Positions 48,455-63,384 are shown, counted from the stretch's first letter. The stretch: 64,000 nucleotides of DNA from Sycobia sp. Sy_11 (GCA_018907035.1 JACCIC010000175.1:741501-805500); one strand, 5' to 3'. Notes: generated from the letters alone by a model not told the origin. Translations and numbers: made by a program.

Positions 48455-51400
48455 CTATTCAGAAAACATATGTCTATTCAAAATATCTAATATGTATCTT
48501 TGCTTTTTTCCTTGTCCAGAAAGATTTTCCCATTCAAAGTGGTTTATCTATAATACAAAAAATTATTTTTATTATCAAATAAAGCTAAAAACATCCAAGT
48601 GAAATATTTTTTTAATACTTACTACAACAGGTATATAACCAATGCTTTCAAAATGCCTTAGTTTAACTTTGAGTGTGCCATTTGGAAAACTAGTTTTATT
48701 GATAAACTCATTTCTTAAACCCAATACGAGAATATACCATTTTTTTCCATCATCTGGTGCATACTTAATTCTTTGAATAGGAATTTGAGATAACTTTTCT
48801 TCTGGCGAAATAAATTTATTATTTTCCGGATCGTAACAAATAATTATATTACTAGTCAAAAAATGTGGTAATACAGCATCTACATAAACAAACTGAGAAC
48901 CTAACGCTTCCTGAAAGAATTTTGAAGTTTTTTTTTATAAAGTTTAAATATTACTTAAATAAAAGGATTTATAATTTGATTATATTTTAATAAAACTAAT
49001 TTAGTGAATAGTAAAAATGAAAAATGAATATGTTTAATTTAAATTAGAATTAGAATTTATCCCAATTCTTCATTAAATTGTATAAAAAAATTAATTTTTC
49101 TTTAATGTATTATCTTTTATTTGTCAAGAATTTAGTATTATTTTAATATAATAAGTTTATTTTATACTTTATTTAAGTAATGTATTTATAAAATACACAA
49201 GAAGAAAATTTATAATAATTTCTTTTAGAAGCTGCAAAACGTTGTCATTGGTGGGGAGCTCATACTAAAAGATTAGAAAGAAAATTTGTAGTTTTTCATA
49301 TTTTAGATATAGTGGGGAGGAAGGGGGTTCTCTTATAGTATTCTGTAATTTATATATAAATTATCAATGAACACTCAAAGGAGGATGAAAAGGTTTATCC
49401 CAACATTAAGGAAACGGAAATTTATACAAGTTTGGCAACTCCCATTGACCATTAAGCCGAATCCTCCGAAAGATAACGTAAATAGCTATAAAATAAATAA
49501 TTAGTTAGTTACTTAACTATAATTGTAAAGTAACTATGGGTTGTAAAAGGGTACCTGGAACTATATAGCCGGTAGATTAGCTGCCTTATCACAGAAACCG
49601 GAGCTTTGTTTATAGGACAGGGAACAATGATAAAGTAGTCTAAACTCTAGAGAAATGTCAATAGAATAAACTGTTAGCTCTGCTGTTAGCCCTGAACTTC
49701 CAGAATCTCAAAAATTTACATTTATAAGTCAAAAGTGTCATTACTATGGATAGTCTGGAAATTCAAACTTCAGATTCTACAAAAATATATTAGAATCATA
49801 AATGAAATTAAAAATCATACTTATGAATCATAATTGACTTGTTTTAATAAAGTATTTTTTATTTTAATCAAGTATTTATATTTTAAATTTCTGTAAATAA
49901 TATACAATTTTTAATATGAAATTAATGAAAGTCAGTATTTAAATTAATAATACAAACTGATCTAAATGTGATTGTGTAAATTTACAAATAGCTTACAATT
50001 TTTTTCTTTAGTTTTATAATTGGATAAAAATTTTGTGAACCTGAATGAAAACTTTTATTGATGCTGTTTAAAAGGGTAGAAGGCAAAATGGATTTTTTTT
50101 TTGAGATTCAGTTAGCCTTAAAAAGGTTTCTGAATATATAAACTCCTTTAGAATAGAAAATTTATGATTTCCATTGGCAACTGGCAAGCGAGACATTTGA
50201 TTGTTACAGCAATGTAATTGTTCGTTAAAAAGATGTGAATCTAATACTTATGTACTCTATCATTATCCTGGTTTTTTACTCAAAACCAGAAGAATGCCTA
50301 TTATAACCACATTGTTTTTTCTTAAACTTTTAAGAGTTTTTTTTATCTTATACAAACGTTAATTATTATAAGTTTTTAATTATAGAAATAATAATATTTT
50401 AAATTGAAAGTATTTTAATTTAAACTTAAATAATAACATTTTTATGTAAATAATTTGACATTAAAAAAATAGTAAGTGTTACCATGCATGTATGTCTGAC
50501 ATCTTTTAAGAAATTAATGCTAAAATGTATCCTTGTTTGGTAATCCAAATCCAGCACATTCTCATAACGGTTTCCAAATCTCTAAAAAATAATTATGTAG
50601 AAAATTAACAATATGAAAAATTATAAAATTAGTTATCAATTATTTACTTTTATTAAATAACTTAATAAATCAGTTTCTAATCTTGGACCTTTGTATTTCG
50701 GGTGCTCCAATTCCAAACAATAATGTAAAGTAAGATAATTGCTATTTACAAGATGGATATTATTTTTAGATAGTTTTGTAATAAACTCAGGATTCATGAT
50801 ATAATTTAAACCATCTTCTGAATAATAATTTGAAAATAACAATTGTGAAACAATATTAAATACTGGTATTGGAAACCTTAAAAAAATAATGTAATAAAAA
50901 ATATTTAATCATAATATACAATATAGTAAGAATTTGATTAAAATTATTTAATTATCAATAACATTTGAACAAAATATGAATTTTAATTAATACATATAAA
51001 ATAACTGAAGATGTTTTTTCTTAAGGAAAAACTCATTCTTATTCTACAAATTTGGCATAAATCTTAGACTGAAAAAATAAACTATTTATATATATTATCA
51101 ATATAATTTGAATCATATTCCATCTATCTAAATTTAATATTTGCCATTATGTTATGTCTACTTACCTTGCAATTTCATCAACTCTTTTAGAACTAAATAG
51201 TTCATTAATTATAGTAGAGTAAATAGGAGTTGTTTTAGGATCATAACTGAGCAAATACAAAGCAGATACTATATCACTTATCTGTTTTACATTAAAATTT
51301 TCTAATTCTTTTTCACATCTATAAAATAAAATAATAATGATATAAATATTAATATTTATTAATATACAAATAAGAAAAGAATTAAATGTACTAATGGCTA

Positions 51401-52669
51401 ATTAAAACATAAATTTGATATAAATGGCATATTAGCTAAGTTTCATTCTTATTTACCTATCTAATATTTTCAATATTAACTGCTTATGATCAATTGCAAC
51501 TCTTTTCAGTAACTTCATTACCTTTCCTACAGCTATTAAAGAAAAATCTGAAACCCGTGGCTCAAGTAATTTAAATAAATCTTCATATTTATTTAATATT
51601 TCTGTATCTTCATAATATCTAAAATTAATTATTTATATGATAAAAAAATATAAATGATCAACTAATTGTTTAAAATAATGTTCATTATGCTTTCTTACCT
51701 TAAAACATCTATAATTGCACAAAAGCTATGATTACTGACAGTATCTATATTATTCATCAAAACATCCATGAATTTTAAGATAAACTTTTTGCTCTTAATT
51801 GAAGCTTTAGCTTTTTCAAACATTGCTGCAATTATTCCTAATTCTTCCACTGTGTATGTATTAGCATACCTTTCAAGTTGATATTCTAATTCATATATTG
51901 AAATTTTTATATTTCTATTTACCTTTAATAAAAATGAAAATTGTACTAAATTGTTGCGAGTCATTTTTTTAGGCTTTGAACCTAATTTACGTAAGGTATG
52001 CCATGTAAATTCTGAGCCCCTTGCCATTTTTAATCTATAAAATTGGTCATTTGTTAGTAAAAGTTCATCCATAGTCCAAGTAGTTTTACGTTTAAAACAT
52101 TCATCATCTATTACTTTCCAAAATTTTAAAAAATTTTCTTCCTTTTTGTCAAGTTTCCATAGTTCTAAGCAACTCAACAAGTGACGTAATTCACTATCAG
52201 TAAAGTTTTTACATTTATCTTGTAACACTTCCAGAATCCCCCTATATTCAGGGTCACTAATGAACCGATCATTTTTAGAGGCATAAAAAGACAGCATTCT
52301 AAAGTTTTCCAAGATTTCGTTACTGCTCATACTAATCCATTGTTTTTTTAATAATTCATCTATTTCAATTGGCAAATTTTCATCGTACTTTAATACTTCC
52401 GCTGTTGTCTTAGAATAAGCTTCAGAGTTTTTTAATGTATTATAAAAATTCGTAATATTGAATGAGAATTTTTCTTGTGATACATTTCTATTAAATATCC
52501 AAAATTTACTTGTGATAAATGATTTATTTCCGTAAGAAATAGGCGAACGTTTATCATTACTAAAATAACGTAAACTATTGCTGTTGTTGCAAAAGTTAGA
52601 TGAAATACGTTCAGTGGACGAATATAACTGTTTCAGCACAAATTGTCTTTTGAAACTTATCATTTTCAT
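48455..52669 (-). CDS. FASTK/RAP-domain mitochondrial protein (FASTKD4/TBRG4-like), 7 exons
   Basis: Exons in transcript order are 52669-51699, 51618-51457, 51318-51166, 50876-50648, 50581-50483, 48910-48623 and 48547-48455. All have GT-AG borders and consistent phase, giving 664 residues. The N-terminus is basic and Ser/Asn-rich without acids (MKMISFKRQFVLKQLYSSTE), as in a mitochondrial presequence. The middle is helical FAST-type repeat sequence. The last two exons form a RAP domain, about 585-645, with KWYILVLGLRNEF, then RHFESIGYIPVVV joined to INHFEWENL. The GYxVxxxxxxEW pattern is the RAP signature and appears only after splicing. FASTK proteins bind and stabilise or process mitochondrial transcripts. 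Length suggests FASTKD4, but assignment within the family is tentative. Exon 6 has a readable alternative end if its last donor is skipped, which would lose the final strand and EW motif. Confidence 0.85.
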
Positions 52670-54258
52670 GCTATATTAGTCGAAATTATATTAAAACATT
52701 TTTTCAATATTTTTAATTTGTTATAATTTTATTACAAAATTCGATAATTGTAGCTACTGAAACACTGGTTGCGAATTGCGATTAATAAACTAGCCGCTAG
52801 CGGCGCCGGGAGCATGTGACCTAAGGTTAGGTTAATTAGTGATCAACATCAAGTTAGTCAAGTTCTTAGGATTAGGAATTAGGATCATTGAGCCAGCTCG
52901 GACTGAGCATATCTGAGGGTCTGAGCAAGCTCCACGTGCATTGAATATCGCATGATTGCACCATTTCATCTGGTGCAGACGTGCAGACTGTCGGTGATGA
53001 ATGATGGTATGGTACTGGATGGTACCAAATGGTACATTGGTACTGTCTGCTGAGTGCATATCGAATAGGTACATGGTACATGTACATCTCATTCGTAGTA
53101 TTGTTCGCATGGTTCATATTCACAATCACAGTTGCTGATGAATACTCATCTAGTACCAATCATCAATAGTATCATTTCTGTTGAATACTAATACCTGATG
53201 ATATCGTGATATGATATCTGATATTATCATATATTATCAGGTATTATCTCTGCTCGCATCAGTTCCCGGGGCTATGGTGGTATATCGAGTGCCGGATTAA
53301 GCTTTTCCTAGGCCCTGTTCTACAAGCACCCCCCCCCCCCATCTTCAAGTTGTCATTTCTAGAGGGCAATTTCTAGAAACACAAATTTTACATAAATAAA
53401 TTCAATAAAATAAATAATAAAAATGTATTCAAATTTAAACAACATAAAAAAAATGAAAATATAGAACTATTGTTATCTACGCTGATCAAATTCTCGAATC
53501 TAAGCGATTTGAGTATAACTCCTTTTCGATGGTAAATATTATAAGGCTATAGGCTAAGAAGATTAACGTTTATAGATATTACGTATACCATGAAGATTAA
53601 CATTTCGTCACGCATCCTATAGATTTGTGCAAATCATTTATTCTTTTTAACACTGAAAAGGATCGCTTGCGGAATTCACAATAATTCGCTATAAAAATAG
53701 TCACGAAAAGTCTATAGAAAGACGACATAAATATTTGGAAGATTGGTACCATTGCATTATTAATCATCCGATTTAATACCATTATCGGATATATAATTGT
53801 AATTACATTATGTATCATGTATAAAATTCCTGTATAAAATCCAGGATAAAATTGTATTATCACCTTTTGTTTTTGCCATTTTCACGGCTTGAGAAAAAGA
53901 ACTGAATTTTGAATTTTACTTGTGGCAAAAATTTTATGTTATTAACAAATCTTTACTTAAATCATTATTTGAATAAATATCCGTAAGTCTCATTGCATTT
54001 ATTTCCAATTCTGCACCATATCAATAATTAAACAAAAATTAATTAGAAATCAAGACGGACTATATGGGCTTCACTCCGGGTATTTAATTCTCTGAATATT
54101 GATTTTGCTGTTATTACTCAAATTTGAATATTTGTGTACATATTGAAAATAAAATCAAGTAATGATAAAAAGTGATAAAGAGCGTTATGACTCCAGAAAC
54201 GAGATTGATATCAATTATTTGTGAATATTGACTTATAACAAAATTCAATCTATATATA
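52670..54258. other. Intergenic DNA upstream of the FASTK gene
   Basis: Contains the likely FASTK promoter, with a GC-rich CCGCTAGCGGC palindrome near 52793. A stretch at 52970-53240 is rich in GGTACC/GGTAC and GATATC-type short repeats. A poly-C run near 53328-53340 follows a GAGTGCCGGATTAAG motif. Minus-strand ORFs at 52832-53159 overlap in different frames over this repetitive DNA and are not called. Confidence 0.4.
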
Positions 54259-54271
54259 TAATACATTATTT

Positions 54272-54483
54272 AGAGGCCTACGATGGCTCGATCGCTAGAG
54301 CGAAGGACTTGTAACTCGGTGATCGGAGTTCAAATCCCGGTCTCGGCCGATTGACACAAGCACCGCTGTAATAATTTACATGTGCTTTGTTTACAAACAC
54401 ATCGTAGACCTCCGTCGCTGATTAGCGCCGATATTTGGAAGCATAAATAGAGCGACGTTAAATAACATAAAAAAAAAAAATAA
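54272..54483 (+). mobile_element. tRNA-derived SINE, copy 2, with 13-bp target-site duplication
   Basis: A SINE body of about 212 bp. The head resembles a tRNA, possibly tRNA-Thr(TGT) from GGACTTGTAAC, with an A-box-like TGGCTCGATCG at 54284-54294 and a B box AGTTCAAATCC at about 54327-54337. The ~140-bp body ends in CGTTAAATAACAT and a poly-A tail. The flanks carry an exact 13-bp duplication, TAATACATTATTT, at 54259-54271 and 54484-54496. That proves insertion by LINE-type target-primed retrotransposition. It is uninterrupted and the duplication is perfect, so the insertion is fairly recent. A sister copy lies at 41845-42040. Confidence 0.92.
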
Positions 54484-54499
54484 TAATACATTATTTCAT

Positions 54500-57400
54500 A
54501 ATACAGCCATGAAAGTATTTTTCAGTTTTGTAATTTCCTATTTGAATAAACTTACAGTTTCTTATCGAATTTCCGATTTTTCTTCGTTAATTGTCCTGAG
54601 ATATGATTTATTGATGAAACATATAGATGAAAATTATAAAAATCTTTTCAAAATTATTGACGTATTAGTATCATCAGGTATCCTTCCTTCTGTATGACTA
54701 TATCTATTATCTGATAAATTCAACACTGAAATTCAAGAGGCAGTACAAAATTGTATAAACCTTGGAGTCTTGGAATTGTATTTCTTATCTTGGTCTTGAC
54801 AAGAAAGTTGAGAAAGTTGAAAATTGAGAAACCATTTTTTAAAACAATATATGAACAATTTTTTATACCAAGACAATTGTAATAAAATACAAAAAAGATA
54901 AAATATTATATAAAAAAATAAATGAATAAAATGAAAAGTATAAAAACAATTATATTATATGAAACTGGTACATACATTAGTTTTTAACACTATTCATTAA
55001 TTGCTTTGAAAAGTACAAATGAAGAGTCCAAATATAAACAAAACGATAAACATAATATAACTGGATTTTGGCTTCATAGACTACAGGCCTTTAATTATTA
55101 AGATTGAAGTTGAGACAATATTTATTTTTCTTCGTAAAAAATCTGATAATATAACGAGAAAAAATAATGTTTTTTTTTACAACACGGGTACCATTATTAT
55201 ATACCATTTTCTAAGCAATTTTTCATAGTTATTTATCATATAATTATAATTCTGTCGTAATATTTTTATTGTACGTTTCATTATCGCTTAAATTTTACAT
55301 ATGATTTATAATAATCTTCAGCATTCAAATAACATACAAAAGTATGCACTACAGGTTTCAAATAATATAATATAATATAATCAAGATCAAAATTCTTACA
55401 CAGTTAAACAGTCTTGCGAAGAGACTAATATTCTTCTTCTGTCTCAGGTCTTGTCTTTGGTCTTAAATTCCAATACGCGATCGAACTATACAAACTAGGT
55501 TGGTTATTGATGAAGCCCTACTTTTGGGCATGTATGTCCGATACGTTCTTTTAATATAGAATCGAACCAGATCGAACTCAGAAATCGATTCTAGCATTGC
55601 AAGATAGTTCTGTAAGCAGAACAGAACACTTCGTATATGCCATGGAATGATAATAAAATCCGCGTTCTGTTAAGAGCGGTTTACACATGGCACGATTCGC
55701 TTCAAAATTGCAGTCCAGTTTATATATTTTGCTTCAGTTCATTCGATATCATATATACCAATTACACCTGTGTCGATGCGCGAATTACAAGGAGACTTAT
55801 ATAATTAAAATACATTACCCAGCGATTGTGCTCTTTAGCATTTTCACGAGAGCAAAGCAGCTTATATCGAGAATTTATATTTTTTACAAAAGTGTTATCT
55901 TATGATTATCTGAAAATATTTTACACGGTATTTTCTTGAATTGAATTTTTTAATCGATGCCTGGCTATATATGTATCGAACTTTTTTTGGTCGTAAATTA
56001 TTTTTAAAAAATGAGAGCCCACCTAACATCGGGGGCCCCGTGCCTCAAAAACACCAAACCCCCCCTCCTGACCCGTAACTGTATACGCCCCGGTAATCGT
56101 AACTTCTGCTATGCAGCGCGGCGGTTTCAAATATTATAAAATATATAGAACATCGCAGGCCTGGTGGATGAATAAATAAATAATTTTAAATATCAATATT
56201 GTTGTCAAACGTACATATATAGTACACATAGTTCATTCTGATTTTCCAAATAACCAAAGTTTGCGAAACTTTTATTTACGTTAATCATTCGAAATTTAAT
56301 AAGCGTTATATATATATACCCTGCCTTTCATTTTTCAATTCATTGTATTAAAAATGAAAAAAATCCAACAACTTTAAAGTTGCATATTTTATAAATTTTC
56401 GTACTATATCAACTTTCATTGGAACATTGATTTAACGTATTCTATGTAACTTAAAAAACATTGCATTGAATTTAAAAAGTTTCAAAAGAATTACGATGGA
56501 CACTAAAAGGGTTGGGCACAATAGGCTTATCAGAAGACCGAGGAAAATTAGTGTAACTTAAATTCATGTAAATTAGGATAATTAATGATATTCTAATTAA
56601 TCGAATTTGTTTATAGCATCTAAATATATGAATGTATTTACTAATAAGTCCAAAAAATTTAGCGAGTAATGAGAGCTGTCCGACTTTTACTGAGGTATAT
56701 TAAAATTAAGAGATATGATACTATATGAAAAGTCTATAAAAATATAAATTTAAAAAATGATGTATTGTAAAAGTACATCCTTTTTCATACAAAACATATG
56801 CGAAAATCAGCAGAAATAATTTTTTTTGCGGTGCGATGTATTTGTATATATGCCATATCTAATATTTGTATGGATTTTTTATAATTAAATATTTCTTTTT
56901 TGCACTTTTACTATTTATTAAAAATTAACGGTTAAAAATATAAGTAGATAATATGCTTGAAATATTTCAAAAACATCGGCGGATTTACATCTAAATTTAT
57001 TTTACGAAAATTTTTTATTTGACGCTTTTTAAAATTCCTTTGACAGTACTCTTTCGCCGTCGCCCCTAAATACCATCATTAATCATCACTCCATATATGC
57101 ACACGTAATTCTATATATATATATATACTATTTGTATCAGCTTTCTCATATTTATCTGCGACAAATAACGTACATGAAGGAAACAGAACAATTCGATAAG
57201 TACACGTTCTCAACGAGTAAGAGGAAATTAAAAGACTAAAAAGATAATTATAAACATCATAATAATGACTAATAGAGAACGATTAATAGAGCATACTTTA
57301 TATGATATGTAGATCAAAATAGAAACAATAAAAAAATAAAAATATATATCTTGTGAAGTAAAGCAAGTGAATAATAAAATAAATTATATTAAATATATTC

Positions 57401-58021
57401 TAATCATTCTAATCATCTCTGCATGATAAAAAGTACTTAACAGCTAATACTGAACGTAAAAAGTAATACAATTATTAAATGATTGTTAAAAATAAAACTT
57501 TTTCTTCTATTTAAAAAATAATATAGTTTGGCATCCTATATTATTAATTGTACCTATAAATAAGGCAAATGTTTTTTATAATATTTGACTTATCATAAGT
57601 GAATTAACTTAACATAAGTGAACATAAAAATACTAAATGTTTAAAAAGAAGGCTTGTTTTTTTAATGATAATTTTACATTATCAAGTAGTATTTTTATTT
57701 ATTCTTCAGTACATAAATTGATTTAAACATGTATTTAATTATTTTCTAATGTATTTTATTTTTCTTTAGTTTTTACATTTATACCAAAGATTAATATAAT
57801 GTATTAGAACAGTGTTTAGTAACAATTATAAAATAACATAATATTTCAATACTGTAAACATAATTGCTTATTTAATTAAAAGAGAATAACTTCTCAGAAA
57901 AATTTAACAAAATATGAAGATTAAAATAGTATTTTGTTTATTAAATAATGTAAATACATAAATTAATATTTTAATATTAAAAAAAATTTATAAAACATAA
58001 TTTTAAAGAATACTTTGATAA
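54500..58021. other. Intergenic AT-rich DNA
   Basis: No gene was recognised. Near 56030-56100 there is a C-rich patch (GGGGGCCCCGTGCC, CCCCCCCTCCTGACCCG) of the kind seen at ends of some DNA transposons. The ORFs at 54509-54697 and 55687-55905 lack any family signature. Confidence 0.4.
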
Positions 58022-59128
58022 TTAATTAATTCTTAAAGAGTTCATCATTGATTCAACAGATTTAATATCCCAAACAACTAACAGACCATCCAAACTGCTA
58101 GTACTAAATTTTGTTTTGGACAATTTTCTAATGCAAGTAATTGTATTTTGATGTATACTATCGAGAGCACTATCATTAATTTCTGTTCTTGCTTGCCTGT
58201 CAAGAGACTGGAATTTTCTCATTGCTGTTAATCCAGCAGCTTCTTTCTTCTGTGTATTATCAAGCTTGCTTATAAAGACTATTTTATTGGGTTCTTCTAC
58301 CTTGTATACCATTGGCATACAATCGTGACCAGCGGCAATAATAAAATTGCTATCTAGCCACATACATCGAAGAAATGGTAAATATTCTGTAAACAATCTA
58401 GTAACTGTATTTTCTTTTAAAGAGTCCGCTATACATATAGATGAATTATGGCCCACCCAACAAACTTTTGTTCCACAGGGACTGAATGCCACATCATGAG
58501 CCCATCCACCACCATTTTGGGAATTGCAAAATTCTGCGAAAAGAGTCCCTAGAGTTGAGCTATTCCCCCAAGAACTTTCACTGTTATTTTTGTCAAACTT
58601 TCGTATGTATGTACTGAAAATTCTAACTTTATAATCTGCTGATCCAGCAGCTAAAATTTTATTATCAGGATGCCAATCAATTGCAGTTACTGTGGAACGT
58701 AAAGGCTTTTTTATATGTTTGGACACCCACCAATTGTTTTCAGATTCAAAATAACACACAGAAATAATTCGATCCCCAGAGCCTACGGCTAATTTATCTT
58801 CATTAGGAGACCACTTAACACAAGTTGCGGCTCGATTTGTTCTTAAAAGTACCCAGGATGGTGTCCACTTTCCGTCTTCGTTTAAAGTCCATACATATGC
58901 ATTTTTATCCGCAGCGCAAGTAACGATGCGATTTGTTTTCGGTGCCCAATCAATGCCCATAATTCTTTGATCGTGTTCTTGTAAAACCTCGGATAGTTTC
59001 CAACTCGATCCATCTTGTTTATAAACATGCACTTCATTGTTGTTGGGGCATAATGCAATTCCTGTATGTCCTTCATTCCATACATGACAAGTAACTGCAT
59101 CCAGTCCTAAATTATAAATTTCAGTCAT
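58022..59128 (-). CDS. Arpc1: Actin-related protein 2/3 complex subunit 1 (Arpc1)
   Basis: An uninterrupted 368-residue frame, matching the ~370 residues of Arpc1/p40. This is the seven-bladed WD-repeat subunit of the Arp2/3 complex, which nucleates branched actin filaments in the cytoplasm. Family-typical segments include the N-terminal CHVWN, the repeat end TCAADKNAYVWTL, ATCVKWSPNEDKLAVGSG, TAIDWHPDNKILAAGSADYK, GWAHDVAFSPCGTKVCWVGH and a final SSLDGLLVVWDIKS. The subunit-specific insert with FQSLDRQARTE precedes the last blade. The coding part has no intron. The DNA before the ATG (TTGCACTAGAG) could be a 5'-UTR splice acceptor, so intronlessness of the transcript is not certain. An intact frame and full length argue for a working gene, even if it arose by retrocopying. 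It is divergent from eL38. Confidence 0.95.
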   Translation of the reverse strand: MTEIYNLGLDAVTCHVWNEGHTGIALCPNNNEVHVYKQDGSSWKLSEVLQEHDQRIMGIDWAPKTNRIVTCAADKNAYVWTLNEDGKWTPSWVLLRTNRAATCVKWSPNEDKLAVGSGDRIISVCYFESENNWWVSKHIKKPLRSTVTAIDWHPDNKILAAGSADYKVRIFSTYIRKFDKNNSESSWGNSSTLGTLFAEFCNSQNGGGWAHDVAFSPCGTKVCWVGHNSSICIADSLKENTVTRLFTEYLPFLRCMWLDSNFIIAAGHDCMPMVYKVEEPNKIVFISKLDNTQKKEAAGLTAMRKFQSLDRQARTEINDSALDSIHQNTITCIRKLSKTKFSTSSLDGLLVVWDIKSVESMMNSLRIN

Positions 59129-59129
59129 T

Positions 59130-59878
59130 TTTTTACTCTAGTGCAATAGCACAAAAATCCGTACAAATAAATTTAAACTAAACAATTTAATGGAAACTAT
59201 AATGTTTATATGATGATAGTTAATTTTAAAATATCCCTCAATTGCATGATGACTCGAGGTTATAAAACAGAGAGCAGATCAGTGGGATGACTGAGAAATG
59301 AGACATCGCGACATGCGTCGCATGCGCATTAACGAGTTCACGCTGATTGGCGCGGCTGGTGCGCGTTTAATTTTAAAATGCCGCGCGGTGGTGCGTCTTC
59401 GTCGTCTCCATTATTCTCCAACCTGCTCCAACCCGCTCAAACTCCAGACCTCCAAATCTGCTCCAATCCACGTTCCAATCCAAACATGGTTCCATTACAC
59501 CAATCACCTCACCTGCGACGGGCACCTGCCTTGCACCTGCTGACACGCAGTGCGTCACAGGGCACGGTCGTCTGAACCTGGCTAATAAAGGCGTGAACCA
59601 TATTCATTTATGCATCGTCCGTCAGCGTCCCCACCCATTTATTAGATAGAAATTTGTAGATCATATTGCCAGTCAGCTGGTATACTGGTATAATCGTATA
59701 AAGCATTTAATATTACAAAATATAAAGTGCAAAATATTAACAAATAACATTCTTTCGATAATTTTAAATAATTTATTTAAGTAATTTATTTAGTTCTTGA
59801 AATTACCTAAAAGTTTAATATATATGAAATCAAAAAATATATAAATAATATAACGTTATTTATATACAGCAGATCACT

Positions 59879-59975
<97 letters not shown>

Positions 59976-60900
59976 TGTTTTCACTGGTGACGTCATTTGC
60001 GTGAATATTATGCATTCAAAAGGTAGGTGGTTTAGTCTGATTTAATTCTAAAGTTTAATAAAAAATTAACTCCGACTAATAAAGAAAAAATTGTTTAGTA
60101 GTATTCATTATTTTACATAAGATATTTCGTATGAAAATAGAATTAGTAAAATGACACTTTTCTTTTAGAATAAGTATCAAATTGTAACAACTGCCATTCG
60201 TCTTTTATTGGCCATACAAAAATTAAAATATTATTTTCGCTCTTCATTAATTCAATTTTAATAAAATATCTGAGACTATTATTTAACGGAAAATAAAAAT
60301 ATGGTTTCGATGTATTATATATTTATTATAGAGTAAAATTTAGAAAAGCCATATTTATACCAACGATATGTATGCATACAGATATATACATATGCAATAA
60401 ATATAGTATACAATAATAATGCATCAAGTATGTAATGGTTTTTATACTTATCTTGTTTTATTTATGATTCATATACATGAGTATACCGCAATCATAATAT
60501 ATATATATAAATTAAACAAATCAAGTTAAAAGAATATAATTATTAAATGGACAAGTTTTATTGACCAAACATCTATATTATATCTTAGGTTCTTAGGTAA
60601 TATAGTAAAAATAATAGAAATCCGTTATATTCTGATTTTATTAAATAATATAAAAATTTCTAAATATAAAAGTAAAATTTGGCAAAATTTTAAACAAATT
60701 ATTCATCAGATTTTTATCGATAATCGAGTAAAGCCGATGGTAAAGCCTTAGGGTAAATGAGCTGTGTAAAGCTACATGTATATTACTTAAGTAAAATCTA
60801 GTAGATTACTCAAAAACTAAAAGTTATTTACACATTGATGTAACCTATTGTAAGCAACAGTCCGTTCCAAGACAACTAGATGGCAGTCACTGGCAATTTT
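59130..60900. other. Shared upstream region of Arpc1 and eL38
   Basis: A GC-richer patch at 59280-59640 fits a CpG-containing promoter region for Arpc1. Within it, 59400-59500 has repeated CTCCAA/CCAATCC words (a decayed short tandem repeat) that create spurious ORFs. A compound (CA)n(TA)n microsatellite of about 90 bp follows at 59878-59970. The remainder is AT-rich with no gene seen. Confidence 0.5.
59878..59970. repeat. Compound (CA)n(TA)n microsatellite
   Basis: About 60 bp of perfect CA repeat continuing directly into about 33 bp of TA repeat. Confidence 0.95.
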
Positions 60901-60903
60901 TTT

Positions 60904-61113
60904 CCTTTCTTTTCTTAAAAAATTCGTGACTTGACGTTACGTGAGGTAGGAATTTGTCAAAATATATTATTAATCCTTTTTTATCAGCGAAATCATATAT
61001 TTATTTATTAATAGTAATTTACCGAAACTTTCACTTCATATTTGTGTATATTATTATCATTGCCATTTTTGTATGACAAGGGTGCTAACAATATAAATCT
61101 TTTGCTGTTACAG
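60904..61113 (+). promoter_or_regulatory. Candidate 5'-TOP leader exon and first intron of eL38
   Basis: The pyrimidine tract CCTTTCTTTTCTT at 60904-60916 resembles a terminal oligopyrimidine (TOP) start site, usual for ribosomal protein mRNAs. It is followed by a donor-like GAG|GTAGGA at 60945/60946. A matching acceptor, GCTGTTACAG, ends at 61113, just before the exon that carries the ATG. If right, translation of this mRNA would be under TOR-dependent TOP control. The exact start site is not shown by the sequence. Confidence 0.4.
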
Positions 61114-61141
61114 ATACTTCGCTAGATATTCATATTACAAG

Positions 61142-63384
<2,243 letters not shown>

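Noticed and set aside
52820..52835. CTAAGGTTAGGTTAA resembling two insect telomere TTAGG units
   Set aside because: Two imperfect units are expected by chance. There is no array, so not an interstitial telomere.
52832..53159. Two overlapping minus-strand ORFs upstream of the FASTK gene
   Set aside because: Both frames are open over DNA with repeated GGTAC-type words, so openness reflects low complexity. No family match and no splice context.
59378..59575. Plus-strand ORF rich in Ser/Pro/Leu near the Arpc1 promoter
   Set aside because: Arises from decayed CTCCAA/CCAATCC tandem words, with competing open frames on both strands.
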